From: Taenia hydatigena
Taxonomy: Eukaryota; Platyhelminthes; Cestoda; Cyclophyllidea; Taeniidae
Direction of reading: 5' to 3'
DNA: 64,000 bases
Assembly: GCA_036345935.2 (NCBI GenBank)
Contig: JADWOT020001202.1
Span: 1-64,000, forward strand
Below are positions 39,335 through 50,700 of this stretch, piece by piece; the stretch's first letter is position 1; each line of letters starts with the position of its first letter. The translations under genes and the position numbers were made by a program. The notes below the pieces were generated by a model. It saw nothing but the letters and a program-made list of their open reading frames with translations, did not search any database and was not told the origin of the DNA.

Positions 39335-39417
39335 ATTGTAATTGAGGCGAAAATAGAGGTAATAAAGCAAATAATAAACAGGACAATACTGAGTCCAGGA
39401 GGCCACTTCGTAGCAAC
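39335..39417 (-). CDS. Exon of unrecognised minus-strand gene
   Basis: An 83-base exon lies between CTTCCATTGCAG and CAAT|GTGAGT. In phase with the exon at 39701-39994 it reads CYEVASWTQYCPVYYLL and further aromatic residues; another frame is an even more hydrophobic helix-like stretch. It is probably membrane-associated. Function unknown. Confidence 0.4.
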
Positions 39418-39700
39418 CTGCAATGGAAGGTGATTTGTTAGGCAATAATGAAGGCATGATGTTGCATATTGATGACTGACCTAAGCGATGAATTAAGCAT
39501 GGACTATGGACATGTAAGCAAAATTATTAATGGAATCGCGGAACCTACCCGATATCCACCGCTAGCAGCATTTCCTCCATCCGACTCTACTAAAAAGTCA
39601 TGCTTGTGAGGATAAGGTGTGATAAATGTGCACTTAGTAACTCAGGATTTTGATGCATGCATAAAGGAAATGCAATGAATACAATCCGATATGAACTTAC

Positions 39701-39994
39701 CATTCGGCTCTGTTCTAAGTAAAGTGTCGCAAGTAAGAACAGCGCTGCCATTTCCCACGGCTACTGTCTCCATTGAGTATAGTGCTTTGGGGTGCAGTTG
39801 ATCAATAATGAGTTTCTCCTTGTCCACTTTTGTCAACTTGATCATCAATTTATCCAGAACTTCAACTTGAGTGTAAATTACCTCGATATACTTTACACTG
39901 CGGTCAATCAAATTCTGTGCCTTCCAAATCAACAGAAAGGCATTACAATTCACTTGGGCCCAATGAAACACTTGCTTAACGGAATTTGTGCCTT
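39701..39994 (-). CDS. Coiled-coil-like exon of unrecognised minus-strand gene
   Basis: A 294-base exon starts after GACGTAGCAG and ends at CGAATG|GTAAGTTC, a near-perfect donor. It encodes about 98 residues with a charged helical middle (YTQVEVLDKLMIKLTKVDKE), then GNGSAVLTCDTLLRTEPN. It is phase 1 at both ends and joins in phase to the exon at 39335-39417. It lies downstream, on the same strand, of the symporter-like gene and could be its C-terminal tail or a separate gene. No family is recognised. Confidence 0.5.
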
Positions 39995-41643
39995 CTGCTA
40001 CGTCTTCTAAAGTGCAATATCATACGGTGAGCATGTTTAAGGAACCCGTTTTATTTAGCTCGGGTTTGTAAAGCACTAGCGCCTCACGGCAGGGCATTTG
40101 TGCTTGTGTTTGCCATGACGTTGGTGTATCTGCCTTCAAAATGGGTGAGTGTGGATGTATGAACTGCCAAGTACTATGGTTAGAGAGGATTATCATCTAG
40201 TGGTGGTCATCTTATTATGCACTAGAAGGTCGAACAGGGAAAACATAGGTGAGACTACCGCGTCTATGACAAAAATGGAGTGATCATGCGTGCAGGTGCA
40301 AAAAAAAGATTCGTGTGCAAATTAATAATTTGTGATTCCTGCTAAGCATTCAGCGTTGAGATTTTGACTAGGAATATGGCTAAACTTGATGCTTTACCGC
40401 TGCAACCCTGTTTTTCTAGTGCGAGAGAGAAAGAGTGAATGAATTGGTTAGTATTCCAAACTCAAGTAGGAATGGTAGATGCGATCGGCAAACATATCCT
40501 CCTCATCCAACCCCAATTTCCACACTAACGATTATAATTAGCATTTGCAACTTTTACTCATTACCACATTTTATGAAAATTATTTACGCGGCTGCCACAC
40601 GCGCAATCATCATAGCCCAAAGTCAACCTAATCCAAAGTAGCATTTGCAAAAGGAAATTTTACAATTTTATAAAATATAATGGCATCATGCCTATCCTTA
40701 TCCACGTTCTACGTCCCTCAAAGTGCCAAGGTTTCAAGATTTAACAGCTGCGACAGGTGAGGTGGTTGTACTTCCCATTACTTTATCGCATTCGTTGGTT
40801 CGCTGCAGCATCAGACACCGGAAAGTCAACCTTATTTAACATATCTTGTGGGCTGGAATGAATTCTGTTTCATTTTCAGAGTAAGCGTTCGTTTCCATTT
40901 GTCAAATTCTACAGCATGCATGGATTACATGTCTGGCCAAAAGCGCATCTGTTCAATTGACCCCTATTTGATTTGCACGGGTCCTCCATTGAAGTGAGGG
41001 GTAAATTGGCACTTTAGTAGCACATTCAGCATTATACACGTTATGAGTACTAGCGTTGCACATTTTGTTGCACTGTCTTACCCTAGACCACGTGAATACT
41101 TGTCGATTCAGCCCAATAGGAGTTAGTGTGTTCAGTTCCAAGTTGCTTAGTAAAATTTATGTGCAAACGACATGTTAGGAAGCAATATGTTTGTTAGCGA
41201 CCCATTAATCAACCTTGATACTGTTAAACTCGCTTATTTCTTAGCTTATCTTATTCCAAGGTGGATGCTGGCTGCCACGAGATAAGCCCTCGTAGATGCA
41301 TTTGAATGAGCTTTTTTCCCGACACGCATTACATGCTTTCTAGTCTATCTTTCCATTATATCCAAACCTGCATTACCTGAAAAGGTAATGCAAAGAAGTC
41401 AGCTGCAAATTAAAGTCTTTTATGAGACAAAGTGGAGATCAACGGCCGCTGATATGGTTGTATCAAACAAAAGGGGCTGCAGGTACCAAAAAATATTCAG
41501 CGTGGATTTATTGGTTTACCTGCTTGTTTGCCAAATTAAAGAATGCTTTGGGTATAATCAGTTGTAATCGCTGGTGCGCAGAGCTGCTGGTGCTGCTTAG
41601 ATTAATTGCTCTGACATTCTGGTAGCAGTGACAAGTTCATTAC

Positions 41644-41706
41644 CTCTAATGTAGCGACGTCTGCGATTTATGCGTCCATTCAAGGCGAAGATCAGAAATC
41701 CAATGC
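41644..41706 (-). CDS. 63-base exon with basic stop-transfer sequence
   Basis: Strong signals, GCTGTTTTCCAG and TTAGAG|GTAATG, frame 63 bases encoding IGFLIFALNGRINRRRRYIR. A hydrophobic end followed by five arginines in nine residues marks a cytoplasmic boundary. It fits the end of the last symporter helices but could belong to another membrane protein. Confidence 0.5.
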
Positions 41707-44700
41707 CTGGAAAACAGCAAACCTCGCATCACTCCCATCTGCGGCACAATTAGTAGATTTCAGAACAAAGGTGTGATTTTCCTACAATATTAGCGAAATC
41801 GCGATCATGGCACTAAAAGAATCATGTGAAGTGAATTCAAAGAAAGCGGGGTGCAAGTAAGTCAATGTTGACAATTGCATGCACAAAATAGTGCCTGAGG
41901 AATACTAAACACTTCGGCCTATTTGCCATTGCAAGCTAAGCCAAATGAAGCCATTATGCAGCTGCAGCACGGCACTACCTCATCACCATCCGGAACTTGC
42001 GCAGTTAGCACCTCAAGTGTGCTCCTTGATGAGAGACCAGAGGCATCAGAGGAAAGATGAGGCAGAAGGTAGTGGATAGGTATGTCCAGATCTCAATAGA
42101 TCTCACCTTTTAAAATAAATCATGTATTTAGTATAAAGACGATTAAGACAGCCAAAAGTAACTAAAATTTTTAAATTGAAATGACGACGTCATTCTCATC
42201 TCCACGTCCGCTGCATACCTTATGAATAAAATCATGTAAAGTTTAGAGAGTACATGCCTTCACTAATATCATGTTTCCACTTGAGTGTAAACAGACTGAA
42301 TAATAATGCACCTCTACGGCACTTGCAGGTCTAAATTTATTGGCACGATACAATTATTAGACACTGGGTTAATAAGCACTCATTATTTAAAGGCGGTTCT
42401 TTGAATCACAAAGCGACACATACGAAGAAGCAGAAGCAGTCAAAGTCGAGTATTTGCATGGCATGCCCAAGTATCTGCCAGAAACCGAGAAATGCAACAA
42501 AATTGAAAATGGCGATGCCCCGGACCAAATTGCGCAGCGGCGCTAGAGCTCTGCGTACCTCCAACAGGGCGGGCTTCTTCTCACTTAGACGCGTGGAAAA
42601 ACGCAGATCTGTTTGCCTACCCGTCGGCCAATGTTGACATTTTGATGTGGACAAAAGCATTACGTTGGAAGGTATATCATTATAGAAATGCTTATAAATA
42701 TAGTTGCAAGTTTTCGCTCGTGCAGGCGTCACTAAGTGTTAAAAGGCGCGACTGCAAAATCGATGGCTCTGTCAACCCACCGAGTAAAGACCTCAGGCCA
42801 AGAGACGAGGGGATTGTCGATTGCCTGTACACAGCCCTCACGCCAGGTGCTACCTCAGGCTTATTGGTTTCGGTGTGGAGGAGAGTGATCAATGCAGGCA
42901 GCAGAAAGCCGCCCAAAAATGCCACTCCCAATCCTATCAGCTTAGTTTGCCTAGCATCTGGTTGGGGTTAAAACGAAAATGGAAGGAGTTAGAAACAAGA
43001 ATTTTCACCTGGATAGTAAAACCCATATAAGCTGCTATTCAAATCCTTATTCCCTAATTACTTGGGCAGTGGGACATTCAGTCCGTGCGCTCAAAATGAT
43101 GGCATTAAAAGCGCCTTCCAATTACCTAGACCATGAGCGTTTGCTTGCATAGAGCCATTTGGCAATAAATCCTATGCGCAATTAACTCTGCTTTCCAGCC
43201 AAGTCGTCAATTAACTAAAACGTATTAAAATAATTGTGCAGAAAAATTCCCTTCATCAAAGTTTGCATATAAAGCGCAAAGTGCTAGCAATGCACCTAAA
43301 GACGAAGCGTATTTAAGCACAAACCCGATGGTGAGTGAGCTTGCTGCATTAACGAAGTAGCCAATTAGAAGTGCGGCTTTGGAGAGACGTGCCCAGAGAA
43401 TGCTGAGACAAAAGCACCCCACAAAGGGTGTACATAGACCAAAACATAGGATATCCGTCATCTAAAACGCAAACATAAGTGCCGAGTTGCCTTGCTGCCC
43501 CAAAACGCAGGCAACATTACAAAGTTTCTTTACAGATAATTTTAGAGCTTGCAGCATCCTCCATTTTAGTAAAATATTATTTCTCTAGAGGCAAAATAAT
43601 GCATAGTATCGAATTCTGGACGCAGCTTTGTAGTAAGCGTTATGCTGCACTACTCTAACCTAGTAGAATTGGATCTTTATGCAATGAATTTACCAGCCTA
43701 AACTGTGTGGGACAGAAGCAACCGGACTTATTCACAATCTTTTAACGAAACACATTTCATATCATAAGTCAGTTTGACATTTACTTGGATAGTGAGCCAG
43801 TCATTCAATCAGCAAGCAGTTCAAAGCATTTGGCGTTTGTTGCACAAAAATTAAGAGTATTGGGAGCAATTTATTAACATTTTAAAAACACCATGTGTTA
43901 CGTCCACTTTTTGGTAAAACGGCTGAAACGGACACAATTTTGAACTGTTCTCAGTATGCTAATCTCCACCTAGTGCAGCTTAATGTCATTATGCAGCATT
44001 TCAAGAATTGTGTTTTTGTTGAAAGAGAAAGGCAGGCAGTGCTACTTGAAGACATGGCGCATCAGTTAAGTGCAATCAGCCTTTTGTTCACAACAAGCTA
44101 ATTCCGAAACAGACATTCGTCCTATTTTCGTTTAAGCGAGTAGATTTGCTTGCATCACAAGTTAAAATAAATGTATCAGATCCAAAAGTCTTAAATGGAG
44201 TGCGGTTTCATTGGAGAGGATGTACCATATTGGCGTAGAAAAATTGCGGCGCCCTAGCATTAACCTAGTTTGAACTATTACCGAATTAGGTATGGCTCTA
44301 AATGCCGTCTCTTAAATGTGCTCTCAACGCATCCCTCCAAGGACATTTGAGAGATTCTATTTTGTTATATCTGTCCGCCTGCCCATTCTACGTTGCTAAT
44401 TTCAGGCACTACATTGCAAGTCTCATTTTCATTCCATGGAACCATTTGTTCTACTTCGATTTCAGTTATCATCGTTTAGGGCAGAGAGTAGGCAGTAAAT
44501 GCTTGTATGTTTTGTCGTTCATTACGGTTCAGCTGCATTGCGCTGCATTAGTTGGGTAGCGGTGATCTAATGCCATAGTTACAATATCTTAGACAAATGG
44601 AGACGAAAGCATACCACTACATCAGGAACGACAATAAAGACTGGTATCATTCCCGCCATCACGGTAAAGGCGATGTGCAGCACGCTTTTCTCCATCCTGT

Positions 44701-47700
44701 CCGTGTAGGCGCGGAATGCACCGTGTGTTTGGCAGCCGTACACTAGCGTCGCGGCTGGTCTGTTCCTATATTCCTCTTTGATCCTGCCAAAACAATGGAA
44801 CGAGAAAAGAGATTATCCCCAGTCATGAAAAAAACCACTTGTTGAATGGGTTAGTTCCGTGTTTTGAGGTGAAGTTTATTGGTATGGAAAGTACACAAGA
44901 AGTACTGGTTTTCGTATGTGCACACCTTGTACGAAGTGAGCGCATCTTGCATGGAACAGCATTACTTTCGCTGCAAGCCTTAAGACTGTTTTCTTTGTTT
45001 AGGTCATTAACTTAATTCACTGTCAGTTAGGGCTTATAATTCAAAGCACAAAAAGGCAACACGCAGGCCTACCTACTTAAGGTTACAAGAAAAGTTATTT
45101 TTATAGTTCATAAGCAGAATTTTTGTTGCCTTGCAGAAAAGCGATTGTTTGACACAATAAATGACTTGGTTATAATGCTTCTAAACAAGCAGGACTCGCC
45201 TTCTGTCTTCCAAACGTGGGAATTGTGATTATTCAAGAAGTATGTACATGCATGCAGCGAGATATTTGAATGCGGTGTTATTCGGCTCACCCAATGCAGA
45301 TCAACAGAGCCGAGTCAGTATATCGAGCCTATGACATTGACGTATCAGGTGTCAGTGTGACATGCAGCACATTCGAGCATGCTGCGACAGCGGTAGATGT
45401 TGCGTCGACTTGCGAGATTACCGCGGCGCTTGCCACAGAGGAGGCACGTTGCTCCATCAACCTGCTTCTTGAAGGGCCAAAGGGAGAACAGCATCACTGC
45501 AGCCATTGATAAATCACTATCACACTCCATTACGAACTTCAACCTTTAACTTAAGCTGCGGCCCGTTTATGAGAACGGCGTAACCCATATTTTTGTTCAT
45601 CACAAATCATAAACCACAAATTACGCGTGGCATTGAAAGTAACACCTTCCGAATGCACATGTTATAAGGATAACACGATCAAACATAGGGGCGTTGTGAT
45701 TGACAAACAGATAAACCGCGATTAGTGAAATGTGACCAAGCCATGAAGTTCTATAGAGGAGGATACCAAAGTCGACGAGTACCACATTACTGCGATGTGG
45801 TAAGGGACGACTTCTGCCATAGCGTGCGGCTGTCTCGTAGTCGGCGGCTTTTGTCACTCAAAGCAGTCAGCATTTCGGTCATGTCATTACCTGTGTGTCA
45901 TTCTGGCGCAAATACTGGCTACGATTGTCAGAATGCATTCTGCAGCTACACATGTTCTCAGTCACCGTGCAATGGCTTTGAAAACTCCGTCCTTACTCGG
46001 AAGAGAGTCCAAGAGGCGTAGGGTGGCGAAGCCCTTAATGCTATGATGGAAACTGCGATTAATGTGGTGGATGAAAGGGTTGGATGAGCAAGGACTTTTG
46101 TGACTATACACAATGTGAAGACAGCGAATGCTTTAGTGGATCGTTCCGGGGTTATGGATGCATCACTGGTGACGAATGCTGAAAACGCTAAGGCCAATAT
46201 GCAACTAAGACGACCGGCACTCTTGTCAACACAGCACAAGTCAAGCTCGCACTTCTTCTTTTACGCGCTTCCTTACCGCCAATGCGTGCATTCCTACTTC
46301 ATTCGACAAAATTTCCAAATTTCCTTTGTCCAGCATCACCAATAACCCAATTTTAGGCCTCTACATTAATCCTCTGCTTTCCTCTCTATGCAGGTGATGC
46401 CGAAATGGACACGAGGGCATCCCCTCTACTTGTAGCCCACACGCTGCCCCGCGTCTGTCCGCATTCAAGTCGTTCGGATTGCAAACGGGTACAATTGCAC
46501 AATGTAGGGCACCACCCGAACCTATAAGCATGGAGGCCAGATATTCTTCTGTTATCATATCGTTGGCAATTCGAACCAATATTCTCGCTGTCACTGACAA
46601 TCTGGTGCAAACATTGTGCTGTTTGATTTGACAAGTCGGTTGCAATTATTCTATACAGCTAAACGAGGGCTAATTTAGTGTGATCCGCTGCGAAACCTAA
46701 ACGAATGTGACCATAGTCGGTCCTTCACGAAAGTTCTTAAAGGAAAAGCCTTTCATCTTTGACTTTACATTTTGTAGTCCTAAAACAAATCATATCCCTC
46801 ACCTTTCACCACAGGCTGACCACTCTCAATGAGATTTTATGCCAAGCCAAAGGTTATGCAGTCTGACCATCGGAAAAATGACTACTGTTGTGCAAAGGAG
46901 CAACCTACATATCTAAATCCTTCATATTCGGTTATTAAAAGCGTAGCTAATTAAGTCTGTCCAGTTTCAGGCAAAGGAAACCAGGAAAGCGGATCCTAGT
47001 TAACCGTTTTATATATCCACGAGAAATATGGCAAATGCACAGTCAATTATTTCAAAGATCAAGTTATCATCCATTTTACCAAAAAACTCGGTACCAAACC
47101 CACTTGGTGAGTCTTATTTATGGCCAAGATGTTTGTTTAATGAGATGCACATTTATACGAACTCGCCTCGTTGCATACGCAATGGATCAGTGATCGATTA
47201 ACACTTTTCTGTTGCTGAAGCTGCCTTAGATTTCGACAAATATAGAAAACCGTTTCGTCGCATTATAATGTTTTTGACACTACCATTATAGATATATTTT
47301 AAAATTTGATTGAAGGAGATATTAATAAAAATTTTCAGCTTTCATCGCGGATTGCCGGCCATTACACTTCTTGGTTATGTCCCATTGATGGGGTCAATGA
47401 AGCCACAGCCAGAGATTGTTGACAAGTAAAAGTCATTTTCCATTTAACTGGTAAGATTGGGTAGCAGTGAGTAGAAGAGGGACAGTTATGACAAAAATAA
47501 GACAAAGGTGTGAATAGACCGTCCAGAGTCCAACAACAACCCGCAAAGTGGCGATTGCGCCAGTAAATTTGCACACCTTGAACGCAGTTAAAATCGACAT
47601 TCGTGGATAGAGTAAAAACCAGGTAATCCCTAGATAAAACGCTATAATTTGGAGCAACGTAAATTCACGTATTCTTTCTAACGTCACGATTGCTCCATGA

Positions 47701-50700
47701 AGTGGAAAGAAGAAGCATTCTTCTCACCCTTGGCTCTTAATTTTTAGACATAATTTAAAGGTTATCATCAACTGTGACGCAAGCAGGCAACTAGATGGCT
47801 TATGCTTACCAGCTTCGCTGTCCTGCTGTTCGAGAGGAATGGAAGGAGGAGGCTGTGTAGTTGAGGCTAAGAGGATAGGTGGGGAAAATAGATATGTGCG
47901 CATTCAGCTTGGTAGTTGATTTACCTATACTTCCCATCATGGTTGCGATTAGGGACATAACTTGGCCAAATTTAACTTTGATGCAGCATCATGCAAGGTG
48001 AATTAATGCCTTAGTAATTTGTGTTGTGAAGAAATCTTTGATTAGGCGGGTGAGTTTGGCACTCTCCAGCATCGCAACACAAACCTGGTCTCAGGTGAAC
48101 AAGTCGCAGTCTTTACGCGGAACTTGCTCCCGTGGTGTGGAAGTCTTTCATACAAACAACTTATGTATTTTCACTGCAAAAGATCACATTCTAAACTAAG
48201 CTCTTGCCAACAGAAGAACAGTATTTGCCCAATAAAACTCATATTCTTATCGATCAGATTGTGAGATGTAAGTCTATACATAAAAAGTTGCAAGTAGTCA
48301 AGGGTCCAAAGTCGGCATGCTCCATAACACGCGCGTTTGTGGCACAACATAATGCTGAACAATAAATTCGGACCGCTTTGAAGGGTAGCTTATTATATTT
48401 GGTTTGTCCTTCCGCTTCGCGGACTAGATAAAAAAGTATTTACACTTTACTAATAAAAAGTAAAAGAATATCGGCTCGAGCACACTAAAATGGAATCTTT
48501 CGAAGTCCCATAGGTGTTAAAGTATCTACATCCCATCATCTACAGAAAGGAACGTTTTTGATAGTTCGTCAATCAGAGCTCATTTGGAAGTACCGAGCAA
48601 TTCAAATGAGGTGAATTTTGATAGCATGCCTGCGTCGCTCAGAATTTCGACCAATGCATGTCGACTGCAGCTCTACGGTTCAGGAGGTTCCTTGCTCACT
48701 CATTAAATTGGTCGTAAGCTCTTCCGCAAGATTTCGCCCAACTTGCCATCTCTACCGTTTAAATGCATGGTTATAGATACACAATACGTTTTGTGCCACT
48801 CGGAAGAGCCACTTTTGGTTACGCACACCTGGTTGTCGAGCATGAAGGTAGGTGACGTTCATTTTTAGATGCGCTTTTTATGCGTATGCAGTTCAGTCCA
48901 TACGGATAAATAAATATGTAAAGGCTTTATCTGAGCTTTAGTATTTATAGTATTTTCAGTGAGTAGAACAGCTCTTGTTTAAGTCAAATAATAATGGGAT
49001 CCGCAGTGAGCAAGCGAATCAGAGATATGGATATTTCACGCATGCTTGGCGCCTTTCAGCGATTTTGGGCCCGCATTGTCCGCTTTGCCAAACGTCCCAA
49101 AGATCCTACGGAATGCTCTTGTGGCATCAAAAAGGTAAAGAAAATTGCAAAGCCTTTTCACTATTCTTGCCTCGCACCCCCTTCCGCGCAAATCCATCTT
49201 CTTTCGAACCTCAAAATAGTCTACAATCACAATGTGTGCTGTCTGTGCCGCGATGTGTTCGCAAACTTTGCCTCTCTTCTCAGTCATTTCATCGGAACAC
49301 ACATTTGTAAGCATGCATCTGTTATCTTTCGATGAAAATCCTCTGTGTGCACTGTTCCTTCATCGTAGCATTGGCTTCTCGCGCAACCTTCCTCAAAGTT
49401 ATGTCTCGTTTTAAAATGCTCCAGCAAAAAGAATGGCGAATTTGGAAATATGCTTTTACTGCACAGAATGCTTCGTAGGACACCTGACATTCGAGGCTGT
49501 TTGAGCATATGCGTTCATATCACTTCTGTAGATGTCTCTTAACCAGTTAGACTTACTTTGCAATGAAGGCTTGTTGTAACGCTTTAGTGCCTTCTGCCTT
49601 TTAGTCGTTTGGCGCGAAGTGTTTGGTAGAATGAGAACACGCGCTATTTTGTGAGCATTATTTGTAAATTCTTCGTGATGCTTACGCTAGGTTTCTACAT
49701 ATTTAACTTCAAACTTATGTCCTTGAAAGGCAAGAGTGCTCAATGCGCGGACCTTGCATGTGTGTTTATTGAGAATTTTATATGTGACGGTCTCACTATG
49801 AAGTTAAATATGTATTACTAGATGGATATGATAAGGCAAATGTCGCATCTCATTGTATTACGTCATGCATCACCCGTACTTTGGGTAGTTCAAGCGACTC
49901 CGCAGTACCGCAATAACAGTGTTTATAAGGCGCTAAGCATTCTGCATTACGAACTCATATGCAATTGCGATGACCAAATTTGTTTGTTTGCGTTTTAGAG
50001 TTCTTGAACGATCCGCCTGCGCTTTGCAAGCAGACATTAGTTTAATAAGATAATTGTGCTGCATTCACTACTGTCGATGTTTTCATTCTTGTTTTTGCTG
50101 CAGGTATGGGTGGATTTTCATTGAAAAGTTGGGGATTTGAGGTAAAATAACACTGTTGTGCAGCATCGAGAACAGGGATCAGGTTGTTGAAAGCAAAATA
50201 ATGTTGCTATTTTCGAGGCTGTACGATGCAGCATAGCACAAGAATGTCACTGGTGCGTAATAGAATTTGACATTGAAATTCACTTAAAAGGTTACTTATT
50301 TTCTCTCCTTGCATTGGAACTATATTTAATAATAAGTGCTACAACATAAACGGGCACTGTTTCGTGTGCATGTAATCTAGTCCTTCGTCAGTCGTTAAGA
50401 TACCTACAGCACCCGCGTGTAATAATGATTATTACAAATGTAGAAGAGACCGAAGACGCTATCGAGGTGGCGACAAGTTGGCGATATTAGGCATTATTGC
50501 TGCATGCGCTTTAATTAGTTATCGAAAGGTTGTAGGTTCGCAGTGATGTGCCGGCCGAATGAAAAGGGAAGAAAAAGAAAGGTCAAGTCAAGATAATAAA
50601 GCCACAGGTTTTACCAAAAAATGTAGGACAAACTTTACTTTCATCCGCTTTGAGCACTTAACCGGATAAAACCTACTGTGATTTTGACATGAACATCATT

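Noticed and set aside
45270..45509. Plus-strand 79-codon frame in a GC-rich patch
   Set aside because: Likely a shadow of the minus-strand exon reading AAVISQVDATST.
46110..46180. Plus-strand cysteine-rich reading (FCDYTQCEDSEC and following)
   Set aside because: Short, bounded by stops on both sides and without a convincing acceptor; the minus strand fits the symporter order.
42406..47687. Minus-strand membrane exons as a Frizzled-type receptor
   Set aside because: VVVGLWTVYS and the helix after TDRMEKS looked Frizzled-like, but the in-phase joins lead to WARLSKAA and more helices than a seven-helix receptor allows; the symporter order fits all segments better.
48994..49335. 113-codon frame starting MGSAVSK, with a possible N-myristoylation signal
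   Set aside because: Its first half lies in the wrong frame for the conserved zinc finger and crosses a conserved intron; only its last third is real exon sequence.
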